From positions 930,001-994,000 of the forward strand of contig CBDCVQ010000019.1 in NCBI GenBank assembly GCA_965223165.1: a DNA stretch of 64,000 nucleotides, in the 5' to 3' direction. The stretch's first letter is position 1. Each line of letters opens with the position of its first letter. Below the pieces are notes generated by a model. That model was not told where the DNA came from. It saw only the letters and a program-made list of their open reading frames with translations, and searched no databases. The DNA comes from JABDMH01 sp965223165. GTDB taxonomy: Bacteria; Bacteroidota; Bacteroidia; Chitinophagales; Saprospiraceae. Below are positions 53,584-62,497 of this stretch, in pieces. The translations under genes and the position numbers were made by a program.

Positions 53584-53753
53584 GTGATAGCGATTTTGTA
53601 TTGGTTTGAGAATATTTCAAAGATGTCCTGCCACCCCCATACCTGACTAGCATTATTGTTTTAATCTTCTAGAGCTATGTTCAATTGGCTGGGATCACCA
53701 TTGAATACCGCCGAGCTGCGAAATCTTGAGAGTTCCTTTAGCGACAATCAAGA

Positions 53754-55730
53754 CTATGACTGATCTCTACGCCATCGAGTAGGAGACATACCCACCTCCC
53801 CGTTAAATATTCGGGTGAAGTAGTTTGGGTCCTTAAAACCAAGTTGATAGGCAATCTCTGCAATCGAATGATCGGTGTCTTTGAGCATCTCCTTGGCATG
53901 GTGCAATTTGACACTTCGGACGAACCTTGTAGCTGACTGACCGGTTAGGGCGGTAAGCTTGTTGTGCAGTTGCGATCGGCTCATGTGGGTCGCTGCGGCC
54001 AGGTCGGTGATCTTGAAATCCTCATTTAGAAACTGGCCTTCAATGATGGCTCGCACTCGCTGGAGAAAAGCGTGCTCCTTTGGCTCCACTTCTGGCGACG
54101 GGTCGGTGGTGAGCGCCAGATAATATTTGCGCAACTGTCGCCGGCTCTCCAGCAGGTTATAGACCGTCAAAAGCAGCTCATCTTTGCGAAAGGGTTTTGC
54201 GATGTAGGCATCCGCCCGCATGGAGAGTCCCTTCACCCGGGAGGCATCGTCGGCTTTGGCCGTCAGAAGGAGCACGGGTATGTGGCTTGTGCGGTCGTCG
54301 CTTTTCACGCCCTCACAGAGCTCAAAGCCATCCAACAGTGGCATCATCACATCACTGATCACCAAGTCGGGGACAGTCTCATGCGCAGCCTTGAGACCCT
54401 CCCTGCCATTGATCGCCATGTCTATTTGGTAGCCTTGTTGGAGGCAGGCTAGCAAATATGCCCTGACATCAGCATTGTCCTCTACAACCAGGAGGCGTGG
54501 TAAGGATTCTGAGGTACCTGATCCGGTGCTCCCTGTGAGCTCGGGAGACTCGGTATCCCCCAGTGCAGCCAGCTCGATCTTCTTAGCGACCGGCTGCGAC
54601 CTTTCGGCGTCACGAGTGATGGGTAGGATAGTGAGAAACGTACTCCCCTCTCCCACCTGACTGGAGGCAGATACGGTGCCTCCCATCAACTCCACCAAGC
54701 TTTGCACAAGCGCCAGACCGATCCCAGATCCCTCCTGCTGCCGGGTATCTGCGTCATCCGCCTGGTAAAATCGATCAAAGATGAACGGCATCTTTTCGCT
54801 GGCGATGCCAACACCATTGTCCGAAAAGGCCAAATGCAAGCCTTCGGGCTTCTCTTGGATCTGCAGTCGGATCGTTCCCCCGGGAGGCGTATACTTTATG
54901 GCGTTGGAATATAAATTAGAGCAGATCGTGGTCAATTTGTCCGGATCAAAGTCCATCTCAAGTTCCTCGATCGAGCTTTCCCACAGAAATTCGATTTCCT
55001 TGGCCGCCCCCACGGTGGTGTATGTATCATGCAGATAACGCAGGAAGGCGACCACATCCGCTCTCACTGCCTGGACTCGTTCTCTTCCCGATTCGATCTT
55101 TTGTAGATGCAACATTTGATTGACCAGCTCCAATAGCTTGGCAGAGTTGCGGCGTATGAGTTGAGCGCCTTTTTTCAGCCATAATTCCGGAGACTCCTCC
55201 ATTTCATCTACTATCCCCCGAATGACAGACAATGGCGTTCTAAACTCGTGAGTAATGTTGGTGTACAGTGTGGTCCGCACTTCGTCCAACTGCTTGAAAT
55301 GCGCTGCCTGATTTTGGGCCAACCGCCTTTTCAGCTGCATACGGTAAAACAGAACGATTAATCCTCCTATGAGAAGGATATAGCTGATGTAGGCTACTGG
55401 CGTACGATACCAAGGAGCCAATATGGTCAAACTAATTTTGCGACTTTCCTTACTCCATACTCCGTCACTGTTGCTAGCCTTCACCTTAAACAGATACTTG
55501 CCCGGATTAAGATTGGTATATGTCACCGTCCGGCGATTGCCGATGTGTCGCCATTCTGGATCGAATCCCTCCAGTTGGTAAGCATATTCGTGCTTTTCAG
55601 GTGCATGATAATTCAGTCCGGAAAATTTGAAGCCCAGCACATTGTATTTATGGGGAAGGGTTAAGCTTGTGGTTTTCCTCAATGACCTGATCGAGATAAA
55701 ATGCATCGGGGTTGCTCCTCTCAACGTCAT
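53754..55730 (-). CDS. Hybrid two-component regulator, C-terminal part (kinase, receiver, AraC)
   Basis: The in-frame part carries a Y_Y_Y domain (residues about 35-103, YAYQLEGFDPEW), one transmembrane helix (about 111-130), HisKA with His161 in HEFRTPLSVIRG, a histidine-kinase ATPase domain (NLYSNAIKYTPPGG, GSGIGLALV), a receiver (VVEDNADVRAYL, DLVISDVMMPLLDG with the phospho-Asp), and an AraC-type DNA-binding domain ending SPTRWRRDQS. True coding continues upstream of its nominal ATG into the other frames. The full protein is a SusR/HTCS-type glycan sensor-regulator of about 1340 residues spread over 53754-57772. Together with the esterase it suggests regulated carbohydrate ester use. Confidence 0.9.
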   Translation of the reverse strand: MTLRGATPMHFISIRSLRKTTSLTLPHKYNVLGFKFSGLNYHAPEKHEYAYQLEGFDPEWRHIGNRRTVTYTNLNPGKYLFKVKASNSDGVWSKESRKISLTILAPWYRTPVAYISYILLIGGLIVLFYRMQLKRRLAQNQAAHFKQLDEVRTTLYTNITHEFRTPLSVIRGIVDEMEESPELWLKKGAQLIRRNSAKLLELVNQMLHLQKIESGRERVQAVRADVVAFLRYLHDTYTTVGAAKEIEFLWESSIEELEMDFDPDKLTTICSNLYSNAIKYTPPGGTIRLQIQEKPEGLHLAFSDNGVGIASEKMPFIFDRFYQADDADTRQQEGSGIGLALVQSLVELMGGTVSASSQVGEGSTFLTILPITRDAERSQPVAKKIELAALGDTESPELTGSTGSGTSESLPRLLVVEDNADVRAYLLACLQQGYQIDMAINGREGLKAAHETVPDLVISDVMMPLLDGFELCEGVKSDDRTSHIPVLLLTAKADDASRVKGLSMRADAYIAKPFRKDELLLTVYNLLESRRQLRKYYLALTTDPSPEVEPKEHAFLQRVRAIIEGQFLNEDFKITDLAAATHMSRSQLHNKLTALTGQSATRFVRSVKLHHAKEMLKDTDHSIAEIAYQLGFKDPNYFTRIFNGEVGMSPTRWRRDQS

Positions 55731-56946
55731 TACTAGCCACCGAAACCGGCTGATTAAAAATGCTAAATTCGGTTATGACCATACGAGGAGGATGCGTGTC
55801 CAACAGTACGCTGTCAGGATGGAAAATATCCATACCACTCGAACTTTCCAGAAATATGTGTCCTGAGTAGGGGCTCTTGAAATGACCAAAAGCCTCGAAG
55901 GCATTATTTAATAATCCATCGTCACGACTATATTTCCTAAACTCTAGCGTGCGTGTATCAAAATGCCACAAACCACTGAATGTACCTAACCAAAGATTCT
56001 CATTCTTATCAGGATAGATACAGAAAATCGTATTCGAATTCGCGGCCTCCTGAAGCGAGAAGTACGTAAATTCCTTGGTCCGCATGTTCATTCTATTGAG
56101 ACCTCCACCATAGGTCCCCAACCAAAGATTGCTATCCCTGTCTTCATACATGTGAAAAACGGTGCCTTCCGATAATCCCTTCCCCGTTGGATCTATCAAG
56201 AACTTCTCAAATGAATCAGATCTCGGATGGTATCGGTTGAGACCCTGTCTTGTGCCGACCCACAATCCTCCTCCGCGATCCCAGAAAAAGCGCCGAACAC
56301 TGTAACCACTAATTGCACCGGAATCCCCAGGATCAGGGATATAATGTTTGATCCTTTGTGAGGACCTATGCATACGGACAACGCCTGCATTCCAGCTAGC
56401 AACCCAGATGTACTCCCCATCTGTGGTTATATCACGCACCACATTGAGGCCTGACAGAAATGCATCTTCACCTCCAAATAGCTTATGCTGAAATGTCCCG
56501 GTTATTTCATCATAGGAAAACAGGCCACCACCGTTGGTCCCGATCCAGAGAATATTATTGTTGTCACGGTGATAGCAGGTAGATCCACTACTCCAGTACT
56601 TTAGGAATTTGGTCGGCTGCTCAGGAAACGGCTCTAGTGTCCCTCTTTTCCAATCGAATATTTTCAATCCTTCTGGATAAGACAAAAGGATTTTATCAGG
56701 ACGGTATTCGAATGGTTCCTGAAGACCCGAAACTGTGGTCGTCCGACCGTCCGGATCTGTCTCCCAAGAGAGAAATCTACTAGAAAGAGGTCTGATTTGA
56801 AAAATACCTTGGACCGTCGGGAACCACTGGATACCAAACTGATCTTGGACCGCGCTCAAGACTTGTGTGTTTGGCAGTCCAGATGACTGCCGCCGGTCCA
56901 GGAGAGTCTCACTTATGCTGTGGCTCGCCATGTCCAGGTGATACAA
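55648..56946 (-). CDS. Hybrid two-component regulator, middle part (propeller sensor)
   Basis: About 430 residues with Reg_prop-type propeller blades: LWIGTNGGGLFSYDE, IWVASWNAGVVRMH, LWVGTRQGLNRYHP, LWLGTYGGGLNRMN, LWLGTFSGLWHFD. It is the periplasmic sensor half and lacks a signal peptide because it starts in mid-gene (the nominal start is a TTG). The N-terminal fragment joins it at a run of seven Cs on the minus strand (56951-56957 as Gs on plus) where six would keep the frame. Its own end runs to a stop at 55648 instead of continuing into the Y_Y_Y domain. Confidence 0.85.
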   Translation of the reverse strand: MYHLDMASHSISETLLDRRQSSGLPNTQVLSAVQDQFGIQWFPTVQGIFQIRPLSSRFLSWETDPDGRTTTVSGLQEPFEYRPDKILLSYPEGLKIFDWKRGTLEPFPEQPTKFLKYWSSGSTCYHRDNNNILWIGTNGGGLFSYDEITGTFQHKLFGGEDAFLSGLNVVRDITTDGEYIWVASWNAGVVRMHRSSQRIKHYIPDPGDSGAISGYSVRRFFWDRGGGLWVGTRQGLNRYHPRSDSFEKFLIDPTGKGLSEGTVFHMYEDRDSNLWLGTYGGGLNRMNMRTKEFTYFSLQEAANSNTIFCIYPDKNENLWLGTFSGLWHFDTRTLEFRKYSRDDGLLNNAFEAFGHFKSPYSGHIFLESSSGMDIFHPDSVLLDTHPPRMVITEFSIFNQPVSVASNDVERSNPDAFYLDQVIEENHKLNPSP

Positions 56947-57772
56947 TCCTGGGGGGGTAGGTACTCATCCATACAGTCCTTCCGATCTTACTAATGTAAT
57001 TGATGATTGGGCTTTCTTGAAGCTGATTTTGCCAGTTTGGGATTGAAAAAGTGCCGTCCATATCGGACAAAAGGCAACCACCCGAGGTACCCAAGATCAT
57101 CACAGTATCGTTGAATATTTCGATATCTAAGATGACATCAAATCGATTAGAAATCGACAGCGAAGCTGAAGGCAGCAGATGAATTAAGGTATCCAACATC
57201 CGTGGTTTCCTGATTAGACCAGCCTGGGATGCAATCCAAATGTTGCTCTCATCGGCTACAAAACTATTGAATGCAGGTTGAATGTGATCTTGATTTAAGG
57301 TGTAGTATGAAACACTATTTGATTGGGGATCCAGGTAGCCCAATCCCTTGCGGAGCGTGCTAAACCATACTTTGCCTTCATGATCCTCCTCGGCCTGGGT
57401 TACCCAGACGAAAGTTCCATCCTGATTGGCTAAATATCTCGTAAACTTATTCTTGCTACGATCGAAAAAATTGAGGCCATTTTGGGTACAGATCCAAAGG
57501 TCACTCTTAGAGTTTTCGTGGATATTATTGATTTTATTGTCTCCTAAGCTAAACGGATTACTGGGATCATGGAGATAGGCCGTCGCTTCGTACCCGTCAA
57601 AGCGCCTCAAACCCCTGTAGCCCCCAAACCACATAAATCCCCTCGAATCCTGGTGCACCACCGTTGTCGTGTGATTGTAGGGTTCATGATCGATATGGAG
57701 GGCTTCAAACTTAAAACCAGCTTGCGCTGCTACGATGCAGCAAAGGCAGGACAACGCAATGTTAACTAGCAT
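56909..57772 (-). CDS. Hybrid two-component regulator, N-terminal part (signal peptide and first blades)
   Basis: Start at ATG 57772, which gives a signal peptide MLVNIALSCLCCIVAAQA; the frame upstream to 57913 is unrelated. The sensor blades begin GFKFEALHIDHEP, HQDSRGFMWFGGYRGLRRFDG, LWICTQNGLNFFDRS, KVWFSTLRKGLGYLD. The frame ends at 56909 after the seven-C run, when the protein-like text changes to IVSPGHGEPQHK. Removal of one C makes a continuous TYPPGLYHLD. So 53754-57772 is one gene interrupted twice. Confidence 0.85.
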   Translation of the reverse strand: MLVNIALSCLCCIVAAQAGFKFEALHIDHEPYNHTTTVVHQDSRGFMWFGGYRGLRRFDGYEATAYLHDPSNPFSLGDNKINNIHENSKSDLWICTQNGLNFFDRSKNKFTRYLANQDGTFVWVTQAEEDHEGKVWFSTLRKGLGYLDPQSNSVSYYTLNQDHIQPAFNSFVADESNIWIASQAGLIRKPRMLDTLIHLLPSASLSISNRFDVILDIEIFNDTVMILGTSGGCLLSDMDGTFSIPNWQNQLQESPIINYISKIGRTVWMSTYPPRIVSPGHGEPQHK

Positions 57773-58167
57773 CCAATGTCGCCAGAATGTAGCAATACAT
57801 GATAGGAGCCAAATGGTAGGGATCGATAAGGGCAGATTATGGAAGTTTGGAGTGATACTTGTTTGATTCGCTGTTTTTCTATTGCTAAGATACCTAGGAA
57901 ATTTGTCCTGCATGGAACAGTCCCGGCCTTACGGTTAGCATTAGTGTCCTGATTATCTACAATTATGTCCAATAGGGCCTGACCAATGTTTGCACGCTCA
58001 GACATTTTCAAGGTCACGAGAAATCTGAAAGTGTCATTGCAGGCATAAATCGGTTCCGCCATCCCTCTTCTTAGCTGCCTTTCGAGATTACTGCAAAACG
58101 ATTTCAAATTGTCAGGATGATAATCAAAGCCCTTCAATCTCCGAATTTTAATGTCTCCATGTCTGCT

Positions 58168-58224
58168 TTTGCCGGGTTCGTCGGATCTTTTCTCACCCAC
58201 ATCGCATAGGCGCAGGGCAATCGC
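58168..58224. repeat. Dispersed 56-bp repeat (copy 2)
   Basis: TTTGCCGGGTTCGTCGGATC to GGGCAATCGC; see copy at 52010-52065. Same orientation in the window. Here the minus-strand WVRKDPTNPAKA frame runs on to ADMETLKFGD and a stop. Confidence 0.75.
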
Positions 58225-58388
58225 ATCAAGGGATTCTGCACTTGTCTATCAACGGCCAAAGAATGGCTGGCCAGATGCCCTTTTTCGTGGTTGAACACAC
58301 CTTCTAGAGCTGCGCCTTAAATCCTGTTGTTAATTCTAATCCGAAGATCTACTAGGTCAACTACTCTATGGCATAACCTTGCTAGCAT

Positions 58389-58412
58389 GTGTCAGGCGAG
58401 GACGCCTGACAC
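58389..58412. repeat. Short palindrome with GGCGAGGACGCC core (copy 2)
   Basis: Perfect 10-bp stem GTGTCAGGCG / CGCCTGACAC around AGGA. Shares the core with 412-427 while its outer stem differs with pairing kept. No U-run. Confidence 0.6.
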
Positions 58413-58601
58413 GGCCAGGTTGCTCTTGTTGCGTCTATTCCCACGGCAACTAGCCTCAAAGGCCACACAGCCCAGATCAGGCAGCGTCCCCGCCAAACAC
58501 CATTGCCGGCTCGCTGTCACCCCAAGCCTTGATCATGCGATTGCCCTGATACTGATCTTGTAGCTCATCCGATTGCGCCAAAAAAGGACTATTTTCAGTC
58601 C

Positions 58602-60149
58602 ATGCTAAACCTAGCCATCCTCCTGGAGGACAGCGCCCATCGCTTACCAGAGAAAACCGCCTTTGTATTTGGTGACAAAAGATATTCTTACCAGCAGATC
58701 GACGCTGCGGCGTCCCAGGTAGCAGGTGGACTGGCGCAGTTGGGCATCCGACCAGGTGACAAGGTCGCCTTGTCCTGTCCCAATCTGCCCTACTTTCCGA
58801 TCGCCTACTTTGGCATCTTGAAGGCAGGGGCAGTGGTGGTGCCTTTGAGTATCCTGCTGAAGCACGAGGAGGTGACCTACCATCTCGATGATTCAGACGC
58901 GGTGGCGTACTTCTGCTTTGAAGGTTCTGGGGCTCTGCCGATGGGTCAGGAGGGGTACGAAGGTTGGCAACATGTTGCGGCGTGCAAACATTTTATTTGC
59001 ATCACGGCCAGCCCGGCTGCCCCATCGCCCTTTGACGATACGCAGACCCTCACCCACTTGATGCAGGGGCAACGTCCATCTTTCGAAAGCGTGCGGACCA
59101 GTGCCGAGGACACCGCTGTCATCATCTATACCTCGGGAACCACCGGACGACCCAAGGGCGCTGAACTAACCCATTCCAATCTTGCTTGGAATGCCGATGT
59201 CTGCCGGCATCTATTTCGCTTCGAGGATGAGGACCGGCTTTTGATCGTTCTCCCCTTGTTTCATATATTCGGCCAGACCTGTCTGATGAATGCCGGCATC
59301 ATGCACGGCTTGACCAGTGTCCTGCTGGTGCGATTTGATGCACAGGCCGTCAAAGATCTCGTCGTCCAAGAGGGCGTGACGATTTTTGCGGGCGTGCCAA
59401 CCATGTACTGGGGGCTGCTCAATCACGAGACCGAGCAGCCAAAGGTCGAGCAGATCAAGTCAACGCTCAGGCAATGCATTTCGGGAGGCGCAGCGCTGCC
59501 GCTCCAAGTGCTTACGGATTTCGAAGAGAAGTTTGGCGTACCCATCTACGAGGGCTATGGCATGTCGGAAGGCTCTCCCGTAGTCACCTTCAACCGGCCA
59601 GGCAGGGAGCGAAAGCCCGGATCGATTGGCACACCAGTGTGGGGGGTCGAGGTAAAGCTGGTTGATGAAAACGATGAAGAAGTTGACCTCGGAGAAAAGG
59701 GCGAACTCCTCTACCGCGGCCACAATGTGATGAAAGGATATTATCAAAAGCCGGAAGCCAACCAAGTCTCACTGCGGGGCGGCTGGATGCACTCGGGTGA
59801 TGTCGCTATCAAGGATGCCGACGGCTACTACTACATCGTCGATCGCACCAAAGACATGATCATCCGGGGTGGGCTTAATGTGTATCCACGCGAGGTGGAA
59901 GAACTCATGATCAAACATGAGGCAATCTCCCTGGTCGCCGTCATCGGTGTGGCCGACGAAAAACTGGGTGAGGAAATCAAAGCCTATGTCGTGCTCAATG
60001 AGGGACACACCCTGGAAGAACAAACCCTGATCGAGTGGACAAAGTCCAGGATCGCCGCCTACAAATACCCCCGACTGATCGAGTACGTACCATCGCTGCC
60101 TATGAGCGCCACAGGCAAAATTCTCAAGAGGGAATTGCGAAAAGCTTAG
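58602..60149 (+). CDS. Acyl-CoA synthetase (long-chain-fatty-acid-CoA ligase type)
   Basis: 515-residue ANL enzyme. Motifs: IIYTSGTTGRPKGAEL near residues 174-190, GYGMSEGSPV near 316, HSGDVAIKDADGYYYIVDR, MIIRGGLNVYPREVEE near 418, and the C-terminal SATGKILKRELRK with the catalytic Lys. Cytoplasmic, no signal. It starts a three-gene run with a small membrane protein (gap 9 bp) and a sodium symporter (adjacent), so its substrate may be the carboxylate imported by that symporter; inference. Not closely similar to the ligase at 1391-3079. Confidence 0.9.
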   Translation: MLNLAILLEDSAHRLPEKTAFVFGDKRYSYQQIDAAASQVAGGLAQLGIRPGDKVALSCPNLPYFPIAYFGILKAGAVVVPLSILLKHEEVTYHLDDSDAVAYFCFEGSGALPMGQEGYEGWQHVAACKHFICITASPAAPSPFDDTQTLTHLMQGQRPSFESVRTSAEDTAVIIYTSGTTGRPKGAELTHSNLAWNADVCRHLFRFEDEDRLLIVLPLFHIFGQTCLMNAGIMHGLTSVLLVRFDAQAVKDLVVQEGVTIFAGVPTMYWGLLNHETEQPKVEQIKSTLRQCISGGAALPLQVLTDFEEKFGVPIYEGYGMSEGSPVVTFNRPGRERKPGSIGTPVWGVEVKLVDENDEEVDLGEKGELLYRGHNVMKGYYQKPEANQVSLRGGWMHSGDVAIKDADGYYYIVDRTKDMIIRGGLNVYPREVEELMIKHEAISLVAVIGVADEKLGEEIKAYVVLNEGHTLEEQTLIEWTKSRIAAYKYPRLIEYVPSLPMSATGKILKRELRKA

Positions 60150-60158
60150 CCCGCGGTC

Positions 60159-60689
60159 ATGAAACCACCCATCTTTAAGATCTTCTTTGCGCTGCTGCTA
60201 GGCTGGTTGCTCCTGGTCATCCTCCTCATGCTCCAGCCCGCACCCGCCGGTATGACCGGTACGCTGCATCCCACCTACCAGACCATGTTTTCCAGTGGGG
60301 CGGTGGTGCTCCCGGATGGACCCTTCCAGATCTTGTCCTATCTCTTTGGGGTCTTTGTCATCTTTGTTTTTACCGCCTGCTTGATCGTCGGCACCCTCCG
60401 GGCCGGACAATGGGGACGGATGCACCGATGGATCTTGGCATTCGGCGCCCTCTACCTGAGCATATATACCATGCTGGTGATAGCGTGGTGGCGCTATGCC
60501 GAGTATGGACTGGAAGGGATTTTTGGTGGCTTTCCCATACCTACCGCCTGGATGATCTATGGCATCTGGTTTTCGCCCTTTCTGCTGACCATTTTATACA
60601 TCTCTTTCTTCCACAAATGGACCTTGACCGACGCAGACATGGCAGTCTTTCGGTCGCTCGTGGAGCAAAATCGACAGCAGGAAAGCTAG
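60159..60689 (+). CDS. Four-helix membrane protein upstream of an SSS symporter
   Basis: 176 residues with four hydrophobic helices: IFFALLLGWLLLVILLML, ILSYLFGVFVIFVFTACLIV, WILAFGALYLSIYTMLVIAWW, WMIYGIWFSPFLLTILYISFF. The C-terminus is acidic and cytosolic (LTDADMAVFRSLVEQN). Position and size suggest an accessory subunit of the symporter encoded directly next to it (stop TAG 60687-60689, next ATG 60690), as in other SSS transporters with small partners; it is not the DUF4212 family by sequence. Function inferred from context only. Confidence 0.7.
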   Translation: MKPPIFKIFFALLLGWLLLVILLMLQPAPAGMTGTLHPTYQTMFSSGAVVLPDGPFQILSYLFGVFVIFVFTACLIVGTLRAGQWGRMHRWILAFGALYLSIYTMLVIAWWRYAEYGLEGIFGGFPIPTAWMIYGIWFSPFLLTILYISFFHKWTLTDADMAVFRSLVEQNRQQES

Positions 60690-62174
60690 ATGGAAGCACA
60701 CCGCCATACCATTGTCCTGATCTCCGTGAGCCTGTACATGCTGCTCTGCGTTGCCATCGGGCTCTGGTCCTTGCGACGGACCAAATCCACCAAAGATTTT
60801 TTCATGGCCGGTCGCGATCTCGGCGTGATGGTGACGGCTTTTGCGGTGTTCTCCAGCACGCTCAGCGGCTTTGGCTTTGTCGGAGGCCCTGGCCTCGTCT
60901 ATAAGATGGGGATGAGTTCCGTCTGGATGGTGGTCTGTGCCGTGATCGGATTCAATCTGTCTTTCTTTCTGCTGGGCAAAAGGCTGCGGCTCTTTGCCGA
61001 GCTCCGAGATTCGATCTCTTTGCCCGACGCCGTGGCGGTCCGGTATGACAGCAATTCGACCCGGATCTGGGTATCGATCGCCATTCTGCTTGGGGTATTG
61101 GGTTATCTGGCCACACAGATCCTGGCCATGGCGATTGTATTGCAAGATATCCTGGGGGAGACCAGCTTTGCTGGCGGGATCAGCCTACCGGCATGCGCTG
61201 CCATCTCCTGCGCCATCTTGGTTTTCTACTCGGTGACGGGCGGGATCGTAGCCTCGGTCTACACGGATCTGGCGCAAGGCGGCATCATGGTTGTCGCTGC
61301 CATCCTGATATTCCTCACCGTCGTGTACACCTATGATGACGGCTTTAGTGACATCACTCGCATCATCGCGCAAGACGATGCCGAGGCCATCGGGCCCTGG
61401 GGCACCCTGGGCATGATCGGCTGTCTATCCTGGCTATTTGTATTTGGCTTGGGCGGGGCCGGTCAGCCCCATGTCATGACCAAAATGATGATGAACAAAC
61501 GGGTGAGTGATGCCAAATACATCTTACCGGTGTCCAATGTGGGGTATCTGATCTCGGCCCTGCTCTGGATCAGCATCGGCTTGGTGATGCGAAGTCTGGT
61601 ACTGTCCGGACAGCACCCGGAGCTGGCCACCGCGGATGCTGCTGCTTCTCAGTTTCTACAAAACTATGCACACCCCATTCTGGCAGGCGTGGTCTTCGCC
61701 GGGCTTTTTGCCGCGATCATGTCCACGGCAGATGGATTTCTCAACGTAGGTACCGCGGCCGTGATCCACGACATTCCGCAGGGCCTGACTGGCAAGACCG
61801 TCAAAAATGAGCTTTTCTGGGCTAGGATGGTCACCTTCCTGTTGACCATCTTCGCGGGGGGCTTTGCACTCTATTCGGGTGACTTGGTCGCCATCCTAGG
61901 GGCCTTCGGATGGGGCACCTTTGCCGCTGCCCTGGTACCGACGGTGGCCATCGGCCTCAATTGGAAGCGAGCCACCGCCACCGCGGCCAATGCGGCGATT
62001 ATCACCAGCCTCTCCATCAATTTTGTCGTCAAGCTTGCCGGCATCCAGATTCCCTATGGCATCGACGTAGGTGCCTTGTCCCTGCTGGTTTCTTTAACGG
62101 TGTTTTTTGGTGTGTCGCTGGCCTCCAGCCCACCCCAACTCGACCCGGATGTGGAGGCGGTAATGGACATCTAG
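60690..62174 (+). CDS. Sodium:solute symporter (SSS family)
   Basis: 494 residues with about 13 transmembrane helices. SSS features: STKDFFMAGRDLGVMVTAFAVFSSTLSGFGFVG near residue 30, the central FGLGGAGQPHVMTKMM region, GLFAAIMSTADGFLNVGTAAVIHDI near 335, and the LNWKRATATAANAA exit loop. Substrate residues are not diagnosable; family members carry monocarboxylates, sugars, proline or pantothenate. With a CoA ligase upstream, a monocarboxylate seems likely. Last gene of the run. Confidence 0.88.
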   Translation: MEAHRHTIVLISVSLYMLLCVAIGLWSLRRTKSTKDFFMAGRDLGVMVTAFAVFSSTLSGFGFVGGPGLVYKMGMSSVWMVVCAVIGFNLSFFLLGKRLRLFAELRDSISLPDAVAVRYDSNSTRIWVSIAILLGVLGYLATQILAMAIVLQDILGETSFAGGISLPACAAISCAILVFYSVTGGIVASVYTDLAQGGIMVVAAILIFLTVVYTYDDGFSDITRIIAQDDAEAIGPWGTLGMIGCLSWLFVFGLGGAGQPHVMTKMMMNKRVSDAKYILPVSNVGYLISALLWISIGLVMRSLVLSGQHPELATADAAASQFLQNYAHPILAGVVFAGLFAAIMSTADGFLNVGTAAVIHDIPQGLTGKTVKNELFWARMVTFLLTIFAGGFALYSGDLVAILGAFGWGTFAAALVPTVAIGLNWKRATATAANAAIITSLSINFVVKLAGIQIPYGIDVGALSLLVSLTVFFGVSLASSPPQLDPDVEAVMDI

Positions 62175-62497
62175 CGTGATGTCGCGTTCTTGTGCGCGAG
62201 AAAACCTCAACTTTCTTTCGTGCTGCTCAAGCATGTCCATGGAGGCCTCATCAATCCTGCATAAGTTCTTTGGCCAAAGTAAGCTTGAATCGGGACTTGA
62301 GCTGCGACTTCCCATTTGATTGGGAGGCCAAAGGCGTGAATGGCTTTGAAGACTACAAAGTGGTCCTGTCCAAGGCCGAAGTCGCCCAACGCTTGCGACC
62401 GGAAAAGGCCCCCACTACCCAGTGAACCAAGCGCCGATTGTACGGTGGACCAGGTGCAGCACGGTCAAACATGCAGCGGAACGTCCGCCAAGCGTAC
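62175..62497. other. Convergent intergenic region
   Basis: 320 bp between the symporter stop and the DNRLRE-like protein stop. A 77-codon plus-strand frame at 62192-62425 has a protein-like second half (FDWEAKGVNGFEDYKVVL) but no matching neighbours, and I could not tie it to a family. No terminator hairpin with U-run seen. Confidence 0.45.

Larger units (their letters stand above)
57773..58601. other. Long intergenic region
   Basis: About 830 bp between the two-component gene (minus) and the CoA ligase (plus). It contains the dispersed repeat at 58168-58224 and the palindrome at 58389-58412. No credible gene: the minus-strand frame 57766-58200 starts in the dispersed repeat. No clear promoter box found for either gene. 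Confidence 0.55.

Noticed and set aside
57766..58200. 144-codon minus-strand frame upstream of the two-component gene
   Set aside because: It starts within the dispersed repeat and runs over the regulator's leader region; composition differs from real genes, and the repeat itself suggests another frame.
62192..62425. 77-codon plus-strand frame between convergent genes
   Set aside because: The second half looks protein-like but I cannot tie it to a family, and the first half is poor; recorded only in the intergenic entry.
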